From Nageia nagi (taxonomy: Eukaryota; Pinophyta): a stretch of 64,000 bases of DNA. This document shows, piece after piece, positions 1 through 11,483 of this stretch (its first letter is position 1; the number at the start of each line of letters is the position of its first letter). The DNA is taken from the NCBI GenBank assembly GCA_050084985.1, contig JBITNC010000001.1:44268001-44332000 (forward strand), written 5' to 3'. The notes below the pieces were generated by a model. The model did not search any database. It was given only the letters and a program-made list of their open reading frames with translations, and was not told the origin of the DNA. A program made the position numbers and the translations under genes.

Positions 1-765
1 TTTGGTTGTAGTTATATATATTAAGATACAATACAACCCCAAATGCCCAAAATCTGATAGCAAGATATCTACATCATGACAAAGGAACAACTTGAGGCTT
101 TGAAAAGAGCCTGTTGGTTTTTAACCTATCTAATGTTTTTCAGCTATGAAAAATAGTTTCCATATTCAAACAAATAGAATTATCAGAGAGTCCCATCCAT
201 GACCTCTCAAAGCTGCTTCCAGTAAAAGGAATCTTCATTAACAGCTTCTAGACATTTGTTTAACTGTTTCTTATATCTTGTAGAATAGCTCAGATTCTTA
301 GTTGTGTGGAGGAAATCCACTTCTGCCAGATACATTTTACATTGCTTGCCTACTTCATCTTCAATTTGCATACCTCTTCTCAGCCCTCCCTTTCAAATTG
401 GAAATTCTCCTTTGATCATGTATATCATTGGTAGATGCTTCAATATTTTGTGCTTTTTCCCTATGCCTCTTAATTATTTTCCCTTATGACCTTTGCTATG
501 CTGTTAGAATGAAATGCTGATCGTTCTCATTTTACCTCTGTTTTTCTTGTGCTAGCTGCATGTCTCATTTTCTAGTGACCAAATAGCTTGACTTTCATTT
601 CCAAGGTTTTCTCCTTTAATGATCTCCCATGCACTTATGCTTGGATTATCTTTTGCTTCTTTGTCGAAAACGAAACCTATGTTTGTCCTATCAACAACAT
701 CTGCCACAGAAGCTATAATAAGTTGAATTGTATTTCTTTTATATTAGACAGGCAAAAGAATTCAG
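1..765 (+). other. Probable intron upstream of the thioesterase exon
   Basis: No coding block is recognisable here. The stretch is T-rich and ends in a plausible 3' splice site (TTCAG, 761-765) directly before the thioesterase reading frame. An alternative acceptor lies about 15 bases upstream. I read it as the last intron of that gene. The short open frames in it resemble nothing I recognise. Confidence 0.4.
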
Positions 766-954
766 ATGTGCATCACATTTTCGGAGCTTGACATACAACT
801 TGGGTTTCAGGATGAAATTGAGATTCATGCAAGGGTATTGGGACACAATGGAGGTCTTTCTCTGACATATGTCAGCTTGAGAAACAAAGCAACTGGTGCA
901 CTTATAGCTGAAGGGCGGCACTCATTGTACGGGAGACGCAAAAGCAAATTATGA
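766..954 (+). CDS. Acyl-CoA thioesterase (hotdog fold, PaaI/ACOT13-like), last exon only
   Basis: This 62-codon frame ends at TGA (952-954). It reads like the C-terminal half of plant ACOT13/PaaI-type hotdog thioesterases, which hydrolyse acyl-CoA thioesters to free acid and CoA. The recognisable parts are the block DEIEIHARVLGHNGG, the strand-forming segment YVSLRNKATG and the ending IAEGRHSLYGRRKSKL, which matches the family pattern 'LRNK-TG-IAEGRH' close to the C terminus. The N-terminal half, with the HGG motif that carries the active site, must be in exons to the left of the window. TTCAG immediately precedes the frame, so 766 is taken as the exon boundary, not as a translation start. 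This is the only host gene I can support, and whether the whole gene is functional cannot be judged here. Homology is inferred from motif memory. Confidence 0.6.
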   Translation: MCITFSELDIQLGFQDEIEIHARVLGHNGGLSLTYVSLRNKATGALIAEGRHSLYGRRKSKL

Positions 955-2690
955 TGTAGTTTCTTTATGGTGGTCTCTTTAGTGTTCTTTTGTTAACATA
1001 TGATGATGTTTATTTTAAAGCACAAAATAATAGTTGAAGCTGTTAATCAGTCAAACAAGCTATTGCTTAGTTCAATATTTGCAGCTACCGTAGCATCTCA
1101 AGGATTGATCAGGCACAGGTAATATCTCAGTTATTCATGTTAAGATAAGCTTGAATTCCTGGATAAGTATTCCCAAATGCATGTTGACAGAACTCATTTG
1201 CAAAATTCAAGTGCATGTTTTTGGTTTAAGCATGATGTTTTGGCTCTCCCTCAATAAGAGAAGACTCTGAATTCTGCAATATACACTAGGCATTTTTGTA
1301 TTATGAAAGATAATACAAATGCTGAACTTGAAGAGCTACTTCTAATACTCGTTTACTCTGTTTACATTACAGGGGACTATTGTTATGTACATTAGAGGAA
1401 ATCAGGTGAATTGTTTAGGGTCTTGATACGAATCAATTATGATGTATATTATGATTATATGCTACTTGTGCTATCAAGTTTTTTCTTTTCTTTCCTTGAG
1501 AGAGAGAGTGTGTGTTGTGAAAGTCCTTTGTGCCATGATTAGGGGATTACAATTTAAAAATTCATTAAGGTTAATGGAATATTGTTTTTTTGAAGTATGG
1601 CATGGCAAAAATATGTTTTTAATTCTTTTTAGTTTATTTCATCTCATGTTTCCATATTTGCTTTATTATTGTATCATTCGTCAATTCATATTCTTCATTG
1701 TAGAAATAACCATTCAAATACTTGATATATACTTAATTCTGGATAAACTGAAAGGTCCTACAAATCAATAGATTTAAAAGGATGTTAAAAGATTTATCTA
1801 TCTATCTATCAATATATTCTGTTCCATTAGAAACATAGAAGACCTACTAAATGTTATTTAGATTTACACTCCTTTCATATGCGCATTTTTCAGCCAACAA
1901 TTTATTATATTTACTATTGGAATTACAACTTATCTTAAATATATCCAAGCTATACCATGTTTAACTTTCAAATTGCATGAGGAGAAACATCCTTGAAGTC
2001 TTACCTTGAGCTAATGATTGTGTGAGCATATAGTTGAATATTGTATGCACATATTTTAATTAAGTGATCATGAAATCTAAGAAAAAAGATTGGAGCTAAG
2101 CTTTTATGAAGTTTAAGGACAAGACAACTTCATGAGTATGTGAGAGTTTGACAACAATGCTAGTACAGCATTGATCGTTTTTTGGTCTATATGTGTACTA
2201 CTCTTCTTCTTTTTTTTAATGAATGCAAATTTATATTACTTTGGAAAAAAACTAATATAATACACTATTTCACAAAAGAAGTGGATGGATGAATTGAAAA
2301 TCATAGCCCAAAGTCTATGTTTAAATGATTAGCCAATAAACCAATGCTAGTCAAAATGTAAACAAAGTGGAACATTCATGAGTTATTTATGCAAAAGTAG
2401 AAATAGACCTAGGAGGTGCTGAGTTATGGTCTGAGGGGTCTCCCCATCTAGGGGCTGGTTCTTGGTACCTTTGTTAATAGGTTCAACCACTTAGTTGTCT
2501 TACATGTCCTTCCTTAGGTAGATGGAAAACATGAGATGAGGAAACTTGACATTGTCATTCCAACCTTGGGCTTCTTAGTTAGGTGGCTAATGGGATCAAG
2601 AAGTGAGCATTTTCAACCCCTTCATCTATGTTGTGGGATTCAATGGGGAGACTTAAAGGCTTGGCTTTGGTTGTGCTTGTGCCTTCATGA
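955..2690. other. 3' UTR and intergenic DNA without recognisable genes
   Basis: The first few hundred bases after the thioesterase stop are presumably 3' UTR. The remainder is AT-rich, with short TATC and poly-T runs. I see no coding similarity, paired repeats or RNA genes. Confidence 0.4.
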
Positions 2691-2699
2691 TTGGCTCCA

Positions 2700-4125
2700 A
2701 CATAGATGAGATGTTGGTGAGACATCATTTCATTGGGCATTGACCCATTGATCCACAAGGGTTTGTAAGTGCATCATTGTCAATGCCACCTTGTTCAACT
2801 GAACTTTGAATTGTAGAAGCATATTGGTATAGATTTTAGCATTAGTATTCATTGATATGTGCATGTCAACATATGTTATAGAAAACATAGTTGCATTTTT
2901 GTCTTTCCAAATATCAAACAAAAGTTTTACTTGAAAATCATGCCATAGTTAGTGAATTTTGTAAGCATATAGGTCAATTCCCCAATACAATCATGGCTAA
3001 GCATATAGGGTCAATCCCCCAATACAATCATGGACTAAGAAAATGCTTTGGGTTTAAATGGTCTAAAAAAGTCATGGATCAAGTCCATGTAGATTGAGCT
3101 AGGGTAAAACCAAAAGAGATTTTTAATATTTTCTCATCACCCACAAAATGGGCATTGACGGTTGGTAACCCCAAATGAGCCAGTCTATCTCCAATGGAGA
3201 GATCCTTACAGAGAATGAATTAGGCAAAATGAACCAATTTGGACTCAACAATGGTAGACCAGATTGTCTAAATTGTATTGCCAAATTTTGTTGGTAAATT
3301 GTAACCTCCAAATGCCATTGAGCTTTTGGACAATCAAAAAATGGGCCAAAAGCCATTCATAACCTTTGTTGGATTTATATCTAAATAAAGGGTGTCTAGA
3401 AACCATTTCCAATATGTCCACTAGGATTGAGAAGCTTTGACTCTAATTTTGTAATACATTTGTGGAGGGACAAAGTCCACGACCACCTATAAGGATTCCA
3501 TATTTTAGCCAATTTGAATTTGTTTTTATAGCTTTATGCCAAGTAAGCCAATTTTGAGTTGATCTAAAAAAAGGTCTAAACTCACTTGAACCACATGATG
3601 AAAGAATTTAAAAGAGTGAATTGATAAGACTTGGACTATGGGTCAATCTTAACGAGCAATTACTTTATCCACCATAACAACTACTAACCAATTGATAGTT
3701 TTTTATGAGAGCTATTTTTATTTGAAATTAACCTTGGTTTAATGGCTTCTCAGGCTTTCTAGATGCTCTTTGCCATGAAGGTGCCTTGAATTTGAACAGG
3801 CTCTTTAAGAGTCAAAATGTTTCGAACATCGAGGTCCTTCCATGCTTGATTGTCAAATGAAGTGCTTGTGGCAATACAATGACAGAGTAGAGCTTTCCAT
3901 GCTTTGTTAACATTTGTGGAACAAATGATCCATTTTGCATATAAGGAAATCTCCTATCGTTGAATATCCAAAGAGGTCAAGACCTCTAGATTCGCATGGG
4001 GCATAACAAAATCCCTATGTCACATGATGAAAGCTTTTCACTTGTTCAAAAGATGCATATTAAGAATCTCGAAGATGATTTTCAAGCTTCTTGTATGAGG
4101 TTTTGGAGGGATTTGTAACAACCTG
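2700..4125 (-). pseudogene. Weak LINE (L1-type) ORF2 tail remnant
   Basis: On the minus strand, broken frames between about 3994 and 3760 give pieces such as LYAKWIICSTNVNKAWKALL, WKDLDVRNIL and IQGTFMAKSI in that order. They resemble the region after the reverse transcriptase domain of plant L1-type LINEs (pattern KWI...AW..LL...WKDLD...I.G......SI). Further pieces rich in tryptophan and hydrophobic residues follow down to about 3123. Stops and frameshifts are frequent, no catalytic motif is visible and no ends or poly-A tail are clear. The assignment rests on this weak pattern only. An unrelated decayed ORF is possible. Confidence 0.4.
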
Positions 4126-4129
4126 TTTT

Positions 4130-5660
4130 TGCTAAGTTTGATTAACGACTTGATTAATGCTTAATTAGGGTAAGAACTTGTTTTAAGCCCCAAGATGGGC
4201 ATGACTTAAGTCTAAATTATGTCAATGATGCCTTTAAGGGCTTGCTATTATCATTGTGATGAGTGCTTAAATGTTATAACTTAATTACATAAGACAATCA
4301 TGTTAATGAATTGTTGCATTCTTAATGTTCGTTATCATATATGCCTTGTGAGAAGGATATTATTGACATTCATCTTAAATCATCTTGATTAGTAATGTGT
4401 TATGAATTTCAACTCTATTGTGTAGTATTGGTGCGAGATCGCCTTAAAGACAAGGTGAGAAGTCAATAATTGCATTTTAAAATACCTAGTTATTTTGAAG
4501 GCAAGTAAAAACATGGAGGTATTAATATTATTTCCAAATAACTATTGGTTGAGTAAATTAATTAGGTGAAAGATCAACGTAGTTGGGACCTCACCTAGGC
4601 CAATCATATAAAGGTATCAATGTGCAAGCAATTGAATAAATTATGTGGAAACAAATTATTAAGCCTTAATAGGCTAACAATGAGAAGTATCCACTTAATT
4701 GATTAACAACTATGTTTTACTTAGCACATTAGTGTGAAAGCTAAGGAAGGTGCAATATTGCATATTTAAATAAATAAAATATTTAATGCCATAGTAAAAT
4801 GGTAATTCAAGTTACACAAAGTTTGGAATTAAATATTTAAAGACCCATGTTAAATTATTTAAAATAAATAAGCCACAATAGGCCAAGTATTTGGGCAACA
4901 CCTCTATTTGAATTATTTTGTGATTCTTGATATGCATGGATGGCAAAGACCGTAGACTCCATGAAGGATTCCAAGGTTGGAAAATATGATGAATTAGCAA
5001 CAACACAGGCTAGTTTAGAGTTCGTACAAGGTGGTAAGCAAATTTGGCAATAATTTTTTACATCCTCCTATGATGGACTTCAAAGCTTCTCCAAGCTTCG
5101 AAATGTTGAAGGAATGTCTTGAAGTCTCAACACTGGCATCCATGAGGCCACAACAACATGAGGAAGATTGAGGAGCAAGTGGTAGAAATTAATAGTAGGT
5201 GCATTATTCGCTTTGACCATGGATGCACCTCTCCAAGTCATCTATGGAGCTCTGACACCCTTATTGGATCATTTTGTGGTTATTGATGTATGAAAAAATG
5301 GAAGGCAAGAAATGTGCTCATCCTGAGACAAGATGAAAGTTTCGAAAGGAAAGAGTATGCAAGGGCATGTTGTTGGAGAATTTGTAGGTCCATTTACTAC
5401 AACATGGACTCCCCTCTCCAAGCTATTCATTAGCTTCCTCGTATTTCATTGGACAACTTCACAATGTTGGTGGTGATAGCTAATTCAAGACAGGGAATTT
5501 GGACACCCCAAGATGAAGAGAATGTTGCAAAGATGTGGAAGATTATTGCATAGGGAAAGATGCTTTTTGCATCAGTTTTTGAGAAAAAGTTGGCCATTTT
5601 TTACCTACAACAATTGGCAAGAAGTAATGGCAGTGATGGTATGTAAAGTAAATGTGTTTT
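4130..5660. other. Anonymous AT-rich intergenic DNA
   Basis: No gene is recognised. The stretch may hold eroded LTR sequence: a TGTAACAACCTG start near 4125 and a TATAAAGG near 4608 are suggestive, but no partner repeat was found. Confidence 0.25.
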
Positions 5661-5661
5661 T

Positions 5662-6625
5662 GGGTAAGTGCAAGAAGATGAGTCCCACTTTTGGCCAAAA
5701 AGTGGAAGTGTTTTCTCTTATTTTTAGGTTTGGTCACACTTGATCTCAAAATTTGAAGCACTTAGAATCTAAATCTTGAAAAATATCACTTGGGTAAAAA
5801 TTTAGTTCTCGAAGTCTAGTTTTTAAATATGTAATTTATTTTAATGCCCACATGATGGACATTAATATTTAATAGGCATATTTAAAAACCATTGTTTAAA
5901 AAATACAGTTTCAGGACCATACCCCCATCGTGTCCGGTAAGCATAATTGGGCCTAAATTGAAAAAAATTAGATCTTTTTTGGATAAAGATACCTAATACT
6001 GTAGGATATTTTTTGTATTTTTTTCATGAATATTTATTTTTTATTCATTTTTTATTGGGCCTGATTATCATTTCAAAAAGTGCTCGTGTCTGGCAAGCAT
6101 AATTTGACTTAAACTCATCATTTTTTTTCTTTTTTTAGCTTGTGAAGAATTATATGCATATTATGCACATATATTATTTTTCACAATTCTAGAAAAATAA
6201 AAAGTTATTAAACAAATATGAAACCCACTTTAAAAAATAAACTTTTTGGGCCATACCCCCATCATGTTCGGCAAGCATAATTGGACCTAAATTAAAATAT
6301 TTTTTTAAATCCTTTTGGATAAAGATACGTAAGATACTAAAGATTGTACAGGATATTGTTTTATAATTTTTTCATCAATATTTATTTATTTATTAATTTT
6401 TTATTAGCCTTGATTGTTGTTTTGAAAAGTGCTCATGTCTTGCAAGCATAATTTGACTTAAACTTATCATTTTCCTTTTTTTAGCTTGTGAATAATTGTA
6501 TGCAAATTGTGCATATATATTTTTTTCACAATTCTAAAAAAAATAAAAATTTATTAAACAAATACAAAAACCTAGCAGTTTTTAAGACTTCCTCCAAAGT
6601 GGGACTCATCTTCTTGCACTTACCC
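5662..6625. repeat. About 960-bp unit bounded by a 33-bp inverted repeat
   Basis: The left arm at 5662-5694 and the right arm at 6594-6625 are reverse complements apart from one inserted base. The core is GTAAGTGCAAGAAGATGAG on the left strand. Between the arms lie two direct tandem units of ~335 bp. The left arm runs into a near-palindrome around GGCCAAAA (5686-5704). No clear target-site duplication is visible. It could be a short non-autonomous DNA transposon or the product of an inverted rearrangement. Confidence 0.6.
5911..6572. repeat. Two ~335-bp direct repeats with internal half-repeats
   Basis: The unit starting CCATACCCCCATC at 5917 recurs at 6251, and the similarity continues to about 6572. 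Inside each unit the phrase GGCAAGCATAATT, with small variations, occurs twice. That gives four occurrences, near 5930, 6086, 6264 and 6435, so an older half-unit duplication preceded the full one. No coding potential is seen. Confidence 0.65.
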
Positions 6626-7685
6626 TTTTAATGATGAATAAGGTGCTGGGGAAAAGGTGATTGATATGTAATTAGTGGTGGACTAAGTTTGTCTAGATTC
6701 TCAAATACATATTATTTATTAACTAACTATATTATGCAAATTCTAGAAATAATTAAGTAAATATATAAAATCCACACACACAAAATTGACATAGTATTTC
6801 CTTGATGTGAATCTACATCCACTTTCAATGAGCTCAAAAAGATACATTGATATCTAAAGGAGTTACAATCAACATAGGCATAATTATTATTCCATCAATG
6901 GATAAAAATTTGCACAAAACACCCTAGAAAACTTTGAACCAACTCCTATAACTAGCCATGCAAAATTTTGTTCTTTGCTTCTAGCTTCATTAACCTTAAA
7001 ATGGGAGTGAGATTTGTATTTATAAATATCCAAATGTTGCTTGACCTTCCAACTTCTTGACCCTTGATCTTCCATCTTCTTGAGACTCTTTATTTTCCTA
7101 AAAATTCTATAATCCAAAAGTCTTGTAGAAATAGCCATATCGAATCAAGCCATGTCAAACCAACCCATGTTGATCCAACCTTTGTTGAATAGACCCATGT
7201 TGTAATGAAATTTTTAAACTAAAAAACAACCAAAATTAGGATATATTTTGTTTAAAATAATACACCCATAATAATTTTTGAAATGAACAAAAGTGATCCA
7301 CATTTAGCTTTAATATCGCTAGCTAGTTTGACACTCAAGTGGGTCGAATTGATCAATCTTGAGTCAATCAATCTCACATTAAAAAATTCTCCCATAAGGA
7401 AGAAATAAGACATGAGGTGTATATTAAAAATATTCTCACTCCAAGAAGGTATGATGAGGGAACAATATGAAATTTGTACATGTGACAGTAAACAAAGTTG
7501 TGACCCATGTTGAGGCAAAGAAATCACCAACAAACTAGGGAGTGTAGAGTTGAAAATTCAATGTCCTATTGCACAAGGAAAATAATAATGATGGTAGAAA
7601 GAGGAGGCAAATAAGCCTTAAAATAGTCTTCTAAATATCCTAAAGAGATTATAACTAAATATACTTGTGAGAGAATCTCACAAGA
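6626..7685. other. Intergenic DNA without recognisable genes
   Basis: AT-rich sequence with two medium-length minus-strand open frames (6887-7138, 7252-7533) that resemble no family known to me. No repeats or RNA genes are evident. Confidence 0.3.
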
Positions 7686-7689
7686 CTCC

Positions 7690-8167
7690 CATAAGCTTAG
7701 TTTTGGGAAAGCATTTGACATCAAAAATCTTTAAGCCAAATATCTGAAGCATGCTAGTTCTACATTGCCCCACTTCCTCTCCCATCTCTTCAACACCATC
7801 ATTTGCACTAGATTCCCCACCCTTTGTACCTTGAACATTATCCACCTCATCCACAAATTAGGTGACCCTTGTGACCTGAGCAATTACCACACCATTATGA
7901 TTGGCCATACTATGGCCAAGCTTTATGCCACCATTCTTGAGGACTACACATCTCAACCGACAGACACTAGAGGCTTTAGAGTAGGAGGATAGACAAGTTT
8001 TCATAGAGATCATCGCACCATCGACCACATCCTCACCTTCAGTGATTATTGAAGAGGCTAAGTTTTGGAAGACCCCAATTTTAGTTGCTTTGTAGACTTT
8101 AGAAAGGCTTTTGTCGTACCATAGACTCATGGATAGACTTAAACAATTAGGGATCCCTAGCTAGGCC
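7690..8167 (+). pseudogene. LINE reverse transcriptase pseudogene, part 1
   Basis: Broken frames give a recognisable plant LINE reverse-transcriptase series in order: KLGDPCDLSNYHTIMIGHT, MAKLYATILED, FHRDHRTIDHILTF, CFVDFRKAF and DRLKQLGIPS. In intact relatives this is the start of the polymerase domain, where VDFRKAFD holds the first catalytic aspartate; here the frame shifts just after the motif. There are stops in every frame. The similarity stops abruptly at 8167, exactly where the LTR of Copia element A begins, and resumes at 21480. Joining the two sides across the duplicated xxGCC target restores a continuous LINE reading. This part therefore predates A. Confidence 0.75.
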
Positions 8168-8670
8168 TGTTGGAATGTATAATGCATTATTATAAAGGTT
8201 TTGTAGTAATCATATTTGTAAATTCACTAATACTTAAGGGCATCATTTGATACCTTAAGTATTTAAGTGAATATAATAATGTAACTTATCCTACACTCCA
8301 TGTCATGAGCATGCCTCTTGGGTAAAAGCGAGTTGCATTTCATACCTTTGTACATTGGTTAAAAGGGTGATCCAAAGGGAGGATTTTGGCCTATAAATAG
8401 AAGGCCCCCTCTTTGTAATCACACACCAATTTATGAAGCAAAGTTATGCTCTAGGATAGTGTTTAGGAGATGAAGTTAGAAGGATTATAAGAGAGTTTTC
8501 TTTATGAATGAAGTGAGATCTTATTAGTGGATGTACTCCTAGTTGGAGGAACCACTTAATATCTTGAGTTATTTTGTGAGATTTCTTATGCTTGAAATTT
8601 AGATGTTAGTGTGATCTTCCATGTGATCTTGGTAGATTAGGATTGCATTAGTTATATTTCTAGCCCTTCA
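8168..8670 (+). repeat. 5' LTR of Copia A
   Basis: A 503-bp LTR beginning TGTTGGAATG and ending CCCTTCA. It pairs with 20984-21479 and is also related to the LTRs of B and D. It contains a TATA box (CTATAAATAG, 8391-8400) placed as in the other copies, which marks the probable promoter of the genomic RNA. It has diverged clearly from its 3' partner, so the insertion is not recent. Confidence 0.85.
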
Positions 8671-8672
8671 TT

Positions 8673-8685
8673 TGGTATTAGAGCC
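8673..8685 (+). promoter_or_regulatory. Primer-binding site of A (tRNA-Met type)
   Basis: TGGTATTAGAGCC lies 2 bases after the LTR. It differs by one base from TGGTATCAGAGCC, the complement of the 3' end of plant initiator tRNA-Met. Confidence 0.8.
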
Positions 8686-8812
8686 CCTTGGAGGCTCCTA
8701 TTTACATCCTTGAAGATTCTTCGTCTTGGAGGTCTATCTACATCTTTGTTGAGGTAAAAGTATTATGAAGGTATAAACATCCTTACTTATTTTTGAATTA
8801 TTGCATTATGCT

Positions 8813-8994
8813 ACTAACATATTACTTGCTATGTGTTAGTTCTTTTTAAGCAAAATATGGTTAGTACATTTGTTTTTATACTAACCTCCTATGTTACTTG
8901 CAATTTTTTCTTCAAAATTGCTATTTAAAAAAAAAGAAGTTAGTATACTAAATTTGTGTAATATCAATACTAACATATTTTGTGCTATGTTAGT
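8813..8994 (+). other. Two small leader hairpins (ACTAACA / TGTTAGT)
   Basis: Stem ACTAACA at 8813-8819 pairs with TGTTAGT at 8834-8840. A second copy, ACTAACAT at 8969-8976, pairs with ATGTTAGT at 8987-8994. A similar hairpin sits at the same distance into the leader in C and D. Confidence 0.55.
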
Positions 8995-9295
8995 TCTTTT
9001 TTTTTTAATGTACTTAGAACTAGCAATATGATGCAATTCATTTGCTTATACTAATCCTTTTGTTACTTGCAATTAAAAAAAAAAAAATTACTCACTATGT
9101 TGCTATAATGTTTTAGATTAAAAGGTTATTTTTTATATATTAAAAAAGGGGGATTAGTATACCCAATTAGTAATATTAAAAAAAAAAAAACATTTTTTTT
9201 TACTATTCAATAAAAAAGGGGGGAAACCTTCATTACAACTAACATTTTTTTCTCTACCTTTATAAAATCCAAAAGGTAATTTTTTAAAAAAAATT

Positions 9296-9790
9296 CAAAG
9301 GCGTGGCTTCAAAAATTGGATTATTCACTGCTGCACATAAAAAATTTGAGGCTTTGAGCCCAACCGATAAACGTTAGGGGGTGTGTCATCCATGCTAGGG
9401 GAGGTATCATCCTCTTGATTGCTACCTCTGGTCCCTTCTGCCTCCTTTCAACACCTATTGCTGACCCCTATCCTTCACCCAAGCGCTCATGGTCTCTCTT
9501 ACCGCTAAACCTATGGCCCTCTTCATTGTGATTTCCCTTCTCATGACCTCCTTTATCCTCTTCACCCTTTTTATCATGGCCTACTGTGCCTTTCCCAAAC
9601 TTGCATCCATGTATAATAGAGCACTCAATCAAACCTTGTTGATTGCCCTCCATCTCACTTGCTAGTCACTCGTCCTTACCCTTACTTTAACTGCTACTCT
9701 CCATTTTGACTACCTCTTACTCTCCATTCTGGGTGACTGGCCATCCTCCATCTCACTCACCTTGTAGCTTGTTGCTTATGGCATCATATC
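9296..9790 (+). other. GC-richer cargo-like block in the leader of A
   Basis: This block is visibly richer in C and CT than the surrounding leader and ends near GACTGGCCA (about 9734). The leader of C has the same GACTGGCCA anchor next to its own, different GC-rich block. It may therefore be captured sequence in a common slot. I do not recognise a gene in it. Confidence 0.35.
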
Positions 9791-10499
9791 TTTTTTTCTT
9801 GCACCCCTTCCATTTAATCAGTCTCATTTAATTTTTTTCTAAAGGTTTTGGGTTGCTTGCACATTTTCATCCAACTTAGGGGGCTCCCATTTAATGATCT
9901 AGTTGGTGCATTTATTTTTTAATGTTTGCAAGAAAACGTGTCATCATTTAACTACTACCCACTTTAAATGCTTGAAGTGTTTAAGGGAATTTGATGTACC
10001 TTAATGACTTAGAGTGCTTAGAAGAAAAATGCATTAATAGTTGAGTCAAAGTGTTTATTTTTTTAAATATGCCAATTTTTTTAAGAAATAATTTACTTGA
10101 GATATTTTACTTAACTATATATATTTTTTATGCTTAGAAGTAAAAATCTTAATCTTGATGGTTAGAAATATTTTACTTAAGATAGGTATTTATGTTGGGA
10201 AATATGTCTCAAATACTTAGAATTTTTTTTTTTAGCGTTCAATTTACTTAGTTAAAAGTAACTTTTTTAGTTAATTTTTCTAAAATTAAACTAGCATGCT
10301 TATTCAAGTATTTATTGAAGGGAATTTTTTAAGTAAAAAGGGGGGGAATATTTATGAATTTCTTTATTTAAACTTTTAGATCCTTTTATGCTTAGAATAC
10401 ATGTTTGTCATCTAGAAACCTTGATGTCTCTCTATAATTCATGCATGCTAAGTATTTATCATTTTGCAAAGTTAATAAATGAACTTATGCAAGTTAATA

Positions 10500-10700
10500 C
10501 AAATGATGCATGCTTATTACTTAATTTTTTAGGTTAAATGATGCATGCTTATTACTTAATTTTTTAAATGATGCATGCTTATTACTTAATTTTTTAAGTT
10601 AAATGATGCATGCTTATTACTTAATTTTTTCATTAAATGATGCATGCTTAAGTTAATGGAATGATGCATGCTTATTAAAAAAATTTAAGTTATAGAAATG
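10500..10700 (+). repeat. Tandem array of ~35-bp units around ATGATGCATGCTTA
   Basis: Six or seven units of about 25-35 bp each contain AATGATGCATGCTTATTA followed by a TTAATTTTTT tail. The GCATGC core is palindromic. The leader of C has a different array built around the same GCATGC/ATGCAT words. Confidence 0.75.
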
Positions 10701-10936
10701 ATGCATTTGATAACTCCCTTATTTTATTTTCTTATGCAAAGTATGGAATGGACTTGTGTAAAATAAGAAATGATGTAAAGATATCCTTTAGGGGTTGGTA
10801 AACAACATCCATTAGACTCTTAGGTTTCAAATTGCAAATGGATGATGTTTCATTTATGAACTTTACTTAATATTTTGCATTTTTGCTTTATTTATTTATG
10901 TCAAAATTGTAAACATTGATTGAACAACCCCCTAAA

Positions 10937-11023
10937 ATGAACACATCTGCACGTACATTCCATAACATGACTCATTTGGAGAGCCAAGAGGTTAGGATAG
11001 GAAGACTAGAGCCTTTTGTTTGA
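10937..11023 (+). CDS. Small leader ORF of Copia A (MNTSA... family), 28 aa
   Basis: The ORF begins MNTSARTFHNMTHLESQEVR and stops at TGA 11021-11023, 461 bp upstream of the gag ATG. Versions that start the same way occur in B (60 aa), C (35 aa) and D (48 aa), always in the sense orientation and before gag. The lengths differ because indels shift the frame after roughly 25-35 codons. The block around it is conserved at DNA level, so selection on the peptide is not shown. No function is known. If the leader is spliced as proposed, the ORF would be absent from gag mRNA and present only in unspliced RNA. Confidence 0.35.
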   Translation: MNTSARTFHNMTHLESQEVRIGRLEPFV

Positions 11024-11483
11024 CGATCCAAATGGATAGGCTGATAACCTAGGAGGACAACTTGAAACCTAAATAAGATTAATACTTTAGTTGATATAAT
11101 ATGCATCATAACCTTAAAAAATAGTAGGTACTCCACCTTGTGAGAGTATATTATTACCCAAGGTGAACTGGTTGAGGATTGGTAGTACTTGGGCTCCACC
11201 TTACGGACATCTAGGTGAAGGTCTAATTTTAGATAAAAAAAATAAGCCTCAATAATATTATTTATGGTTCTTGGTGATGAAAAAAGTGTTAGGTACATGG
11301 GATGTGTATTTGAGTTTCTATTGTAAACATTTGCACATGTGAACTTTGTTAAGCATCTCCTTTTATCAAAACTTAAATGGTTGATTTACTTGAATAAATT
11401 TAGAACATTTATGGATGATTAAAACTAAACATGTAATGTTGTTTTAGAACATATGCTTCTTTTTTCACATTCTTATTTAGCAA

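Larger units (their letters stand above)
8754..11480 (+). other. Putative leader intron of Copia A
   Basis: The donor is GAG|GTAAAAG (8751-8760). The acceptor is a pyrimidine-rich tract ending TTTAG at 11480, three bases before the gag ATG (11484-11486). Element C (27970-31113) and element D (52075-54800) have the same donor and acceptor at matching places, and B keeps the acceptor. The 2.7 kb in between holds small hairpins, homopolymer runs, a GC-richer block (about 9296-9790), a GCATGC tandem array and a small ORF. Splicing is inferred from conservation of the sites and is not shown. Confidence 0.5.

Noticed and set aside
1-300. Possible upstream exon of the thioesterase (MTKEQLEALKRACW near 75)
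   Set aside because: No match to the expected hotdog N-terminal half and no convincing paired splice sites.
5513-5743. Overlapping plus- and minus-strand ORFs left of the inverted repeat
   Set aside because: Neither shows family similarity, and they overlap the repeat arm.
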